Source: an uncultured Sphingomonadales bacterium
Lineage (GTDB): Bacteria > Pseudomonadota > Alphaproteobacteria > Sphingomonadales > Sphingomonadaceae
Direction: 5' to 3'
DNA length: 5,846 nt
Assembly (NCBI GenBank): GCA_903868655.1
Contig: CAIPWG010000164.1
Coordinates: 1 to 5,846 of the forward strand
Shown: positions 1 to 5,846 of the stretch, in pieces
Numbering within the stretch: position 1 is the first letter of the stretch
Layout of the letters: every line of letters starts with the position of its first letter
The notes under the pieces: generated by a model
Databases searched by the model: none
Seen by the model: only the letters and a program-made list of their open reading frames with translations
What the model was told of the DNA's origin: nothing
Program-made: the position numbers and the translations under genes

Positions 1-1
1 G

Positions 2-2035
2 CGCAAAGTAATGGGGCAGGACGAACATTTCTTCGGCATGGGCGACAAATCCGGGTCGCTTGACCGGCGCGGGGGCAGTTTCGTCAATTGGAACACCGAT
101 GCGTTCGGCTATGCATCGAGCGCCGATCCATTGTACAAGGCGGTCCCGTTTTTCATCAGTGCGGGTGGTGCTGGGGGCAGTTACGGTGTGTTTCTCGACA
201 ACACCTGGCGCAGCTGGTTCGATTTCGGCCATCGTGAAGAGGGCGTGCTGGCGTTTGGCGCGGTCAAGGGCCCGATCACCTATTATATTATAGCGGGGCC
301 CACTGTTCGCGATGTTGTGCGCGGTTATGGTGATCTGACTGGCAAGTCACCGCTGATGCCACGTTGGGTGCTCGGCTATCAACAGTCGCGGTGGGGGTAC
401 AAGACGGCTGACGAGGTGAAAGCCATCGCCAGCCATTTGCGCGCCGATCATATCCCGGCCGATGTCGTGTGGATGGATATCGATTATCAGGATCGCAACC
501 GGCCCTTCACGATCAACACCACGGCTTTCCCCGACATGGCCAAATTGACCACTGATATCGGCGCGTTGGGGATCAAGCTGGTCACGATTGTCGATCTGCA
601 TATCGCGGCGGCTCCGGGGCAGGGCTATTCGCCATATGAGCAGGGCAAAGTGGGCAACCACTTTCTGCACAACCCCGATGGATCGTTGTATGTGGCACCG
701 GTCTGGCCCGGCCCCGCGGTGTTTCCGGAATTCAACGTGCCAGCTACGCGCGATTGGTGGGGCACGCAGTTCAAAGGTTTGACCGACAGTGGCGTTGCCG
801 GTTTCTGGAACGACATGAACGAGCCGGCGATTTTCGAAACGCCGACCAAGACAATGCCGCTTGATACGCTGCACCGCATCGAAGGCGATGGCTTTGCCTC
901 GCGCATCGCAAGCCACGCCGAAATCCACAATGTCTATGGCATGGAAAACACCCGCGCGACCTATGATGGCGTGCGCGCGTTGCGCCCGACCGAACGGGCT
1001 TTCGTGCTGACCCGCGCCAGTTATGCCGGGGGGCAGAAATATGCTGCAACCTGGACCGGTGACAACAGCTCAAGCTGGGACCATTTGAAATTGTCGGTCA
1101 GCATGCTGCTTAATCTCGGGCTTTCGGGGTTCAGCTACAGTGGTGCAGACGTCGGTGGTTTTACCGGCGGGCCATCGCCTGATCTGATGACCAAATGGTT
1201 TGAAATTGCAGCTTTTACGCCGTTTTTTCGCGATCATGCGGGCAATGATGCGCCGCATGCCGAACCTTGGGTGGATGGGCCGGAACACCTCGCAATCCGT
1301 CGGCATTTTGTCGAGGAACGCTACCGGCTGCTGCCCTATTTCTACAGCCTTGCCGCGAACAATGCGCAGACCGGCGACCCGATCATGCGGCCGGTGTTTT
1401 ATGATTACCCGGCCATGGTGACCACGCCATGCAATCCCGCGATGACGTTTACTCTCGGTGCCAAGTTGCTGATTGGGGGCAATCCCAAGCCTGAATCGCC
1501 ACAAGACTATGCGATCTGCCTGCCGGCAGGTGGCTGGTACGATTACTGGACCGGCGAACCGATCAATGCCGTGCCGCTCGACCATGATGCCTATGCCAAG
1601 ATCAACGCGACGCCGCGGCTCGATAGTTTGCCGGTGTTTGTGCGGGCCGGGTCGATCCTGCCGCGGCAGGCGCTGGTGCAAAGCACATCGCAAGTGCCCG
1701 GTGGTCCGCTGGAATTGCATATCTACCCAGGTGCGGATTGCGCGGGCGAGATCTATGACGATGACGGTCACAGCATGGATTTTGCGAAAGGCGTTTTCAT
1801 GCGTCAGGCAATCCGCTGCACTGTCGGTGCCCATGGTGTCGAAACGATCGCATTCGAGGCAAGGCAAGGATCGTTCAAGCCATGGTGGCATGACATCGCG
1901 CTGGTGATCCACGGTGCCAACGCACCACGATCGGTCACAGTCGGTGGCAAGGTGTTTGCAGCCACGCCGGGCAGCCACACGATTGTTATTCCTGACCAGC
2001 AAGGCGCTGTTACCGCCGTGGTAACAGGCGGTTAG
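2..2035 (+). CDS. GH31 family alpha-glucosidase-like glycoside hydrolase (5' truncated by window edge)
   Basis: Retaining alpha-glycosidase of family GH31, which hydrolyses terminal alpha-linked sugars from oligosaccharides; alpha-glucosidase is the most likely activity. The reading frame is open from the window edge. The first in-frame ATG (position 11) falls inside the N-terminal beta-sandwich (FFGMGDKSG, WNTDAFGY), so it is not the true start; probably some 100-170 residues lie outside, including any signal peptide. Numbering from that ATG: WVLGYQQSRWGY at 119-130 opens the catalytic barrel; WMDIDY at 154-159 is the substrate-binding motif; FWNDMNEP carries the expected nucleophile Asp268; WTGDN carries the expected acid/base Asp351; FTPFFRDH at 402-409 contributes the subsite -1 Arg/His. 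The C-terminal beta-sandwich domains follow (LPVFVRAGSILP, then IYDDDGHS). No catalytic residue is missing. Alpha-xylosidase or another GH31 specificity cannot be excluded. Cellular location is unknown because the N-terminus is missing. The family call is very secure, the substrate less so. Confidence 0.95.
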   Translation, partial: RKVMGQDEHFFGMGDKSGSLDRRGGSFVNWNTDAFGYASSADPLYKAVPFFISAGGAGGSYGVFLDNTWRSWFDFGHREEGVLAFGAVKGPITYYIIAGPTVRDVVRGYGDLTGKSPLMPRWVLGYQQSRWGYKTADEVKAIASHLRADHIPADVVWMDIDYQDRNRPFTINTTAFPDMAKLTTDIGALGIKLVTIVDLHIAAAPGQGYSPYEQGKVGNHFLHNPDGSLYVAPVWPGPAVFPEFNVPATRDWWGTQFKGLTDSGVAGFWNDMNEPAIFETPTKTMPLDTLHRIEGDGFASRIASHAEIHNVYGMENTRATYDGVRALRPTERAFVLTRASYAGGQKYAATWTGDNSSSWDHLKLSVSMLLNLGLSGFSYSGADVGGFTGGPSPDLMTKWFEIAAFTPFFRDHAGNDAPHAEPWVDGPEHLAIRRHFVEERYRLLPYFYSLAANNAQTGDPIMRPVFYDYPAMVTTPCNPAMTFTLGAKLLIGGNPKPESPQDYAICLPAGGWYDYWTGEPINAVPLDHDAYAKINATPRLDSLPVFVRAGSILPRQALVQSTSQVPGGPLELHIYPGADCAGEIYDDDGHSMDFAKGVFMRQAIRCTVGAHGVETIAFEARQGSFKPWWHDIALVIHGANAPRSVTVGGKVFAATPGSHTIVIPDQQGAVTAVVTGG
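2007..2027 (+). other. Hairpin at the 3' end of the GH31 coding sequence
   Basis: Arms CTGTTACC (2007-2014) and GGTAACAG (2020-2027) are perfectly complementary around a 5-nt loop, GCCGT. The structure ends five bases before the GH31 stop codon (2033-2035). A second, weaker hairpin, ACGGG-ATG-CCCGT (2038-2050), follows directly. Neither has a T tract behind it, so neither is a canonical intrinsic terminator. They might slow polymerase, protect a processed mRNA 3' end, or be chance structures in GC-rich coding DNA. Confidence 0.35.
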
Positions 2036-2167
2036 GCACGGGATGCCCGTCACTGTGTCGATGCGTTGATTTCCTGCATCACCTGCCAACTTTCGCTTTG
2101 GTCGACTTGCAGGGCAGGGCGGAGTGGTGCAGCGTCACAAGACAAAAGAGCATACAAGGGATGTGAC
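2036..2167 (+). other. Intergenic gap between GH31 gene and TonB-dependent receptor
   Basis: These 132 bp hold no credible gene. The receptor's frame stays open back to an ATG at 2066, but the residues this would add look nothing like a signal peptide and would bury the real one. Visible structure is limited to ACGGG/CCCGT (2038-2050) and a loose GATGC/GCATC pair (2060-2064 and 2076-2080, 11 bases apart). I could not identify a convincing -35/-10 promoter or a LacI-type operator palindrome. The receptor could therefore be co-transcribed with the GH31 gene or have its own promoter that I do not recognise. Confidence 0.6.
2156..2160 (+). promoter_or_regulatory. Ribosome-binding site deciding the receptor start
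   Basis: AAGGG lies seven bases before the ATG at 2168, a normal Shine-Dalgarno spacing. It supports that ATG over the upstream in-frame ATG at 2066. An out-of-frame ATG at 2161 directly abuts this site and is followed at once by TGA, so it is too close to be used and encodes nothing. A further in-frame ATG at 2204 has a weaker AGGG (2191-2194) upstream, but starting there would remove the basic n-region of the signal peptide. Confidence 0.7.
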
Positions 2168-2257
2168 ATGAGGGTTAAGACTTACCGCGCAGGGCGCGTC
2201 GCAATGCTGTCGGCTTTGCTGGGTGGATCGATCCTGGCTGGATCACAGGCACAGGCC
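2168..2257 (+). other. Signal peptide of the TonB-dependent receptor
   Basis: The first 30 codons of the receptor have Sec signal-peptide architecture: four basic residues in the first ten, a hydrophobic stretch of about 13 residues beginning at Met13, and a small-residue AxA site (Ala28-Gln29-Ala30) followed by ADAPPP. Cleavage one residue later, after Ala31, is possible. There is no lipobox cysteine, so this is not a lipoprotein. Confidence 0.8.
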
Positions 2258-4606
2258 GCCGATGCGCCGCCTCCTGTCGTAACCACCCCCGATGCGGGCG
2301 GCCAGATCGTTGTGACCGCGCAAAAGCGGGCACAATATTTGCAGGATGTGCCCATCAGTCTTGAGGCGTTCGGGTCCAAAAAGCTGGAAGAAAACCAGAT
2401 TTCCAGCTTTGACGATTATGCAAAGCTGCTGCCAAGCGTCAGTTTTCAGTCGTTTGGTCCCGGCCAGTCACAAATCTATTTTCGCGGTGTGTCGAGCGGG
2501 TCCGATGCCAATGGCAGCCATTCCGGGCCGCAGCCAACCAGCGCGATTTATGTGGATGAAATCCCGCTGACCACGATCGGCGGCGCCCCCGATTTGCACG
2601 TTTATGACATGGAACGGGTCGAAGCCTTGTCTGGCCCGCAAGGCACGCTGTTCGGTTCGAGCTCACTGTCCGGCACGCTGCGACTGATCACCAAAAAGCC
2701 CAACCCCGCCAAGTTTGAAGCCGGGTTCGATATGACCGGCACAACCTATGGCAAGGGCAGCAATTCGTCGGGCGGAACAGTCGAAGGCTTTATCAATGTG
2801 CCGCTCGGGCACGATATCGCGGTGCGGGCCTCGGCATTCTATGAACGGGACGGGGGCTATATCAGCAACGTTGCCGGTACGCGTACCTATCAGGTCAATG
2901 ATCAGAACGGCAATCCGGCGAATTATGGCCCGGTAACCAACGCGGCCTTTGTAAAAAAGAACTTCAACGACACTGAAACAGCGGGCGGTCGTGCTGCGCT
3001 GGGTGTCACGCTGGGCGATTGGTACGTTGAACCGTCGTTGATTTATCAACACCAGAACAGCCATGGCAGCTATCTCTACGACCCCAGCGTCGGCGATTTG
3101 CAGGTCCAGGATTACACGCCCGAATATGGCAGCGATGAATGGGTTCAGGCGGCGCTGACGATCAAAGGCAAGCTGGGCACGTGGGACGTCACATATGCTG
3201 GCGGCTATTTTTCGCGTACGGCGAAAGTCATTCAGGACTATTCGGCCTATACCGTTGCCTATGATGCGCTGTCGCCGACGTATGCGACATTCTTTGACGG
3301 CCAAGGCCACAATATCGACCCGACGCAAAATTATACCGGCAAGGATATCTATTCCAAGCTGAACAACGAACTGCGCGTGTCGTCGCCCGCAAGCGAAGCG
3401 TACCATTTTACCGCTGGCGTGTTCATGGAACGCCAGACCGATAAAATGTTCAACGATTACAGCGTTAAGGGACTGTCCGGGCAGGTCGCAAACCCCAACG
3501 CCTACACTTCGGCAGTGCCGACCTGTGGCGATGATGTGTTCTGCACACGCAGTTATCGTGTTGACCGCGATGCGGCGGTGTTTGCCGACGGGTCGTATGA
3601 TCTGGTGCCCAATGTTACCTTGGATGCAGGGATCCGCTATTTTACGACCAAGAACTCGCTATCGGGTTTTTCGGGACTGGCCGGATCGGTGCTGCCCGCT
3701 GGCTCGACCCCGGTTGCGGGCAAAAGCTGCGTGATCGGCACTGGCGGAGTTGATCCGTGCCTGGTGTTTGGCAGCACGGTCAAACAAAGCGGGGAAACGC
3801 ACAAGGTCAATCTCAGCTGGAAAGTCACCCCGGACAAACTGGTCTATTTCACCTATTCAACCGGCTTCCGCCCGGGGGGGATCAACCGCATCACCAGCGT
3901 CCTGCCTTACAAGGCCGATACGCTGAACAACTTTGAACTGGGCGCCAAAACCCAGTGGCTGGACCGCAAGCTGACTATCAATATGGCTGCGTTCATCGAA
4001 AACTGGAACAAGATGCAGTTTGGTCTCGCTCCTCCGGGGGCTATCGGCGTCCTGGCAACGTACAACGCCGGCAATGCACAGATCAAAGGCATCGAAGGCA
4101 ATTTCAACCTTCGCCTGTCGCCGATCACCCTGTCGGGTTCGGCTTCGTACATCGATGCCAAGCTGACCACGGCGTTCTGCAATTTTGGCGCTGGCAACAA
4201 TCCGGACTGTCAGAACGGACTGGCGGCACCGGCGGGCACGCCGCTGCCGATCCAGTCAAAGCTCAAGGGCAATCTGACCGCACGCTACGATTTCGCGGTC
4301 GGATCGGTCAAAAGCTGGTTTCAGGTGACCGGCAATCACCAGTCCGGTGCACGCCAGTATCTGACCAACCAGCCGGGTACGTCGATGCCCTATCTACCCG
4401 ATTCTGCAGGTTTCTCGACCGTTGATATCGCGCTTGGCGGCAAGATCGGCCGTTACACGATTGAGGCCTTTGTGCAGAATCTGTTCGATCAACGCGGCAT
4501 ACTCAGCGTGAATCCGATCTGCGTGCCGACGATCTGTGGCGCTTATGCGCGCAACTATCCGATCAAGCCGCAGGAATTCGGACTGAAACTGAGCACGCGG
4601 TATTAA
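2168..4606 (+). CDS. TonB-dependent outer-membrane receptor
   Basis: Outer-membrane active transporter energised by TonB-ExbBD, 812 residues from the ATG at 2168. Residues 1-30 form a signal peptide: basic n-region (R2, K4, R7, R10), hydrophobic core MLSALLGGSILAG, and an AQA cleavage site before Ala31. The TonB box IVVTAQKR is at 47-54. The plug follows (about 58-172): DVPISLEAF, IYFRGVSSG, YVDEIPL, and the diagnostic GPQGTLFG at 156-163 with LRLITKKP after it. The rest is the beta-barrel, including the conserved YSTGFRPGGIN and the C-terminal VQNLFDQRG, ending in a terminal aromatic residue (Tyr). There is no N-terminal secretin/TonB short domain, so FecA-style signalling to an anti-sigma factor is not expected. 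All eight cysteines fall in four close pairs in the second half. Substrate is unknown; the upstream GH31 gene suggests an oligosaccharide, but siderophores, aromatics and other ligands are handled by similar receptors. Family and start are secure. Confidence 0.95.
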   Translation: MRVKTYRAGRVAMLSALLGGSILAGSQAQAADAPPPVVTTPDAGGQIVVTAQKRAQYLQDVPISLEAFGSKKLEENQISSFDDYAKLLPSVSFQSFGPGQSQIYFRGVSSGSDANGSHSGPQPTSAIYVDEIPLTTIGGAPDLHVYDMERVEALSGPQGTLFGSSSLSGTLRLITKKPNPAKFEAGFDMTGTTYGKGSNSSGGTVEGFINVPLGHDIAVRASAFYERDGGYISNVAGTRTYQVNDQNGNPANYGPVTNAAFVKKNFNDTETAGGRAALGVTLGDWYVEPSLIYQHQNSHGSYLYDPSVGDLQVQDYTPEYGSDEWVQAALTIKGKLGTWDVTYAGGYFSRTAKVIQDYSAYTVAYDALSPTYATFFDGQGHNIDPTQNYTGKDIYSKLNNELRVSSPASEAYHFTAGVFMERQTDKMFNDYSVKGLSGQVANPNAYTSAVPTCGDDVFCTRSYRVDRDAAVFADGSYDLVPNVTLDAGIRYFTTKNSLSGFSGLAGSVLPAGSTPVAGKSCVIGTGGVDPCLVFGSTVKQSGETHKVNLSWKVTPDKLVYFTYSTGFRPGGINRITSVLPYKADTLNNFELGAKTQWLDRKLTINMAAFIENWNKMQFGLAPPGAIGVLATYNAGNAQIKGIEGNFNLRLSPITLSGSASYIDAKLTTAFCNFGAGNNPDCQNGLAAPAGTPLPIQSKLKGNLTARYDFAVGSVKSWFQVTGNHQSGARQYLTNQPGTSMPYLPDSAGFSTVDIALGGKIGRYTIEAFVQNLFDQRGILSVNPICVPTICGAYARNYPIKPQEFGLKLSTRY

Positions 4607-4613
4607 GTCCCTA

Positions 4614-4639
4614 CCACACCGTGATATTTCACGGTGTGG
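4614..4639. terminator. Perfect inverted repeat, probable bidirectional terminator between convergent genes
   Basis: Left arm CCACACCGTGA (4614-4624) and right arm TCACGGTGTGG (4629-4639) are exact reverse complements separated by the loop TATT (4625-4628). The stem starts eight bases after the receptor stop codon. Its right arm contains the amidohydrolase stop codon (4629-4631) and its last two sense codons (Thr-Pro). In this position it could end transcription from both sides. No T tract follows on either strand, so it is not a textbook intrinsic terminator. It may instead block 3' exonuclease or act as a protein-binding palindrome. Confidence 0.7.
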
Positions 4640-5846
4640 CGCGATCGTAGTCGAGCACGGCTTGCAACAATACGTTGCCGCCGCGCTCGGCCTCGGCCGG
4701 AGTGATATTTTCGGCGATATTGTGGCTGATGCCGCGTTCGCACGGTATGAATATCATCCCGGTGGGAGCGACGCGCGCGGTATAGACGGAATCGTGACCG
4801 GCACCCGACAGCATCGTGCGGTGGCTGTAACCCAGCCGCTGGGTCGCTGTCGCGATAGCCGACAAGACGCCCGGGTCAAACACCACGGGCGGTGATGACC
4901 AGACCGGCGAAAGTGCAACCGATACGCCCAATTCTCGTTCGATCATGGCGATGGCGCTGATTAACGCCGTTTCCATCTGATCAAGCCCGTCAACCTGGTG
5001 GTGGCGCAAATCGACCGTCAGACGCACTTCGCCCGGCACAGTGTTGCGCGATCCGGGATAAGCCTGAAACTGTCCCATGGTCGATAGCGATGCACCGGGG
5101 TCCGAACGACCGATGTCATCCACCATCAGTGCCAGCCGCGCGGCGGCATGCAACGCGTCGCGGCGCAGTGCCATCGGCGTGGTGCCTGCATGGCAGGTCT
5201 GCCCTTTGACCATCACATCATACCAGCGGATCCCTTGCACACCGCTGACCACCCCGATTTCCAGCGCTTCGGCTTCGAGCACCGGGCCTTGTTCGATATG
5301 CAATTCGATATGGGCGGCCAAGGGGTGCGGTTCTGCGGTCCCGGCAAAGCCTGAACGCGCCAATGCCTCGCCCAAAGTCACGCCATCGCGATCGGTCTGC
5401 GCCAGCGCGTAATCGACCGTGAATTCACCCGCAAACACGCCGGAGGCAACCATGGCGGGGGCAAAGCGCGCACCCTCTTCATTGGTCCAGTCGATCACTT
5501 CGAGGGGGTGGCGGGTCATGATCCCGGCCTCGTGCAGCGTGCGCACGACTTCAAGCCCCGCCAGCACGCCCAGGATGCCATCGAACCGCCCGCCAGTGGG
5601 CTGGGTATCGAGATGGCTGCCCATCGCGATCGGGGGCAGGGTGGGGTCACTGCCGGGGCGGCGCGCAAAGATTGTGCCCAGTCGGTCGGTGGTGACGGTC
5701 ATGCCGATTGCTTCGCATTGCGCGATGAACCAGCGCCGCACTGCGATATCTTCGTCCGACAGGGTCAGTCGGCACATGCCGCGTTCGGTGCCGGGGATTG
5801 CTCCGAATTGTGCACTGTCGCACAAGCTGGCCCACAGGCGTTCGCC
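4629..5846 (-). CDS. M20-family Zn-dependent amidohydrolase (allantoate amidohydrolase / N-carbamoyl-L-amino-acid hydrolase type), N-terminus cut by window edge
   Basis: Cytoplasmic binuclear-metal amidohydrolase that removes a carbamoyl or ureido group, as in allantoate, N-carbamoyl-beta-alanine or N-carbamoyl-L-amino-acid breakdown. The frame is open to the window edge and begins GERLWASL, the usual start of this family, so the TTG at 5825 is internal and only a few residues are missing. Counting from the edge (405 residues visible), expected metal ligands are His78 and Asp89 in HLDTQPTGGRFDG, Glu124 in NEEG, His183 in ELHIEQG and His375 in GISHN; Glu123 is the expected general base. His219 (HAGTTPM), Asn268 (GSRNTVPG) and Arg281 (DLRH) match the family's substrate-carboxylate clamp, on the lid/dimerisation domain. 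The C-terminus has normal length. No partner such as hydantoinase, allantoinase or dihydropyrimidinase is in view, so exact substrate is open and no symbol is given. It converges on the receptor gene with 22 bp between the stop codons. Confidence 0.92.
   Translation of the reverse strand, partial: GERLWASLCDSAQFGAIPGTERGMCRLTLSDEDIAVRRWFIAQCEAIGMTVTTDRLGTIFARRPGSDPTLPPIAMGSHLDTQPTGGRFDGILGVLAGLEVVRTLHEAGIMTRHPLEVIDWTNEEGARFAPAMVASGVFAGEFTVDYALAQTDRDGVTLGEALARSGFAGTAEPHPLAAHIELHIEQGPVLEAEALEIGVVSGVQGIRWYDVMVKGQTCHAGTTPMALRRDALHAAARLALMVDDIGRSDPGASLSTMGQFQAYPGSRNTVPGEVRLTVDLRHHQVDGLDQMETALISAIAMIERELGVSVALSPVWSSPPVVFDPGVLSAIATATQRLGYSHRTMLSGAGHDSVYTARVAPTGMIFIPCERGISHNIAENITPAEAERGGNVLLQAVLDYDRATP

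Noticed and set aside
1070..2089. A 339-codon open frame on the - strand opposite the GH31 gene
   Set aside because: Its translation is rich in Arg, His, Cys and Ile with no recognisable motif, while the + strand over the same bases carries all GH31 catalytic motifs. Long antisense frames are common opposite GC-rich genes.
2107..2135. TTGCAG followed 17 bases later by CAGCGT as a promoter for the receptor
   Set aside because: The second hexamer bears no resemblance to a -10 element and no other spacing gives a convincing pair, so no promoter is called.
2161..2166. ATG-TGA minimal start-stop just before the receptor start, as a possible translational regulatory element
   Set aside because: The ATG abuts the Shine-Dalgarno sequence with no spacing, so initiation there is implausible; it looks like a coincidence.
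2066..2167. Upstream in-frame extension of the receptor starting at the ATG at 2066
   Set aside because: It adds 34 residues with several Cys and polar residues before a clear Sec signal peptide, and the AAGGG site at correct spacing belongs to the ATG at 2168.
2663..3406. A 247-codon open frame on the - strand opposite the receptor gene
   Set aside because: It lies wholly within the receptor barrel region, shows no family motif, and has the composition expected of an antisense shadow.
3874..3880. Run of seven G in the receptor gene as a possible phase-variation tract
   Set aside because: It encodes part of the conserved GFRPGGIN motif, is short for slipped-strand switching, and the frame is intact.
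5823..5825. TTG as the start codon of the amidohydrolase
   Set aside because: The frame remains open upstream to the window edge and encodes GERLWAS, which matches the normal N-terminal helix of this family, so the true start lies beyond the window.

Overview
The window reads as chromosomal DNA of an aerobic, oligotrophic alphaproteobacterium, most likely a sphingomonad (Novosphingobium/Sphingobium/Sphingomonas type). This is an inference. It rests on the moderately high GC content, dense coding on both strands, a TonB-dependent receptor whose TonB box reads IVVTAQKR, and GH31 motif variants of the kind common in that order. No database search was possible.

Layout: (1) From the left edge to 2035, + strand, is the 3' portion of a glycoside hydrolase family 31 gene, probably an alpha-glucosidase. 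The edge of the window cuts off its N-terminus, but the catalytic machinery is complete. (2) From 2036 to 2167 is a 132-bp non-coding gap with weak hairpins and a ribosome-binding site at its right end. (3) From 2168 to 4606, + strand, is a complete TonB-dependent outer-membrane receptor of 812 residues with signal peptide, TonB box, plug and beta-barrel. (4) Between the receptor and the next gene is a perfect 11-bp inverted repeat with a 4-nt loop, apparently a shared terminator for two convergent genes. (5) From 4629 to the right edge, - strand, is an M20-family zinc amidohydrolase (allantoate amidohydrolase / beta-ureidopropionase / N-carbamoyl-L-amino-acid hydrolase group). The right edge cuts off only its extreme N-terminus.

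How the genes may work together: the GH31 enzyme and the receptor lie on the same strand and could form part of an oligosaccharide-scavenging locus. In that model the receptor imports an alpha-linked oligosaccharide across the outer membrane and the hydrolase releases glucose or xylose from its non-reducing ends. The receptor substrate cannot be read from the sequence. The convergent amidohydrolase acts on ureido compounds (purine, pyrimidine or hydantoin catabolism). It is transcribed separately and probably belongs to the next functional unit.

I do not see a convincing previously undescribed system. The points most worth a second look are the terminator palindrome that incorporates the amidohydrolase stop codon, and four closely spaced cysteine pairs that are the receptor's only cysteines. 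I found no tRNA, rRNA, CRISPR array, insertion sequence or phage feature.
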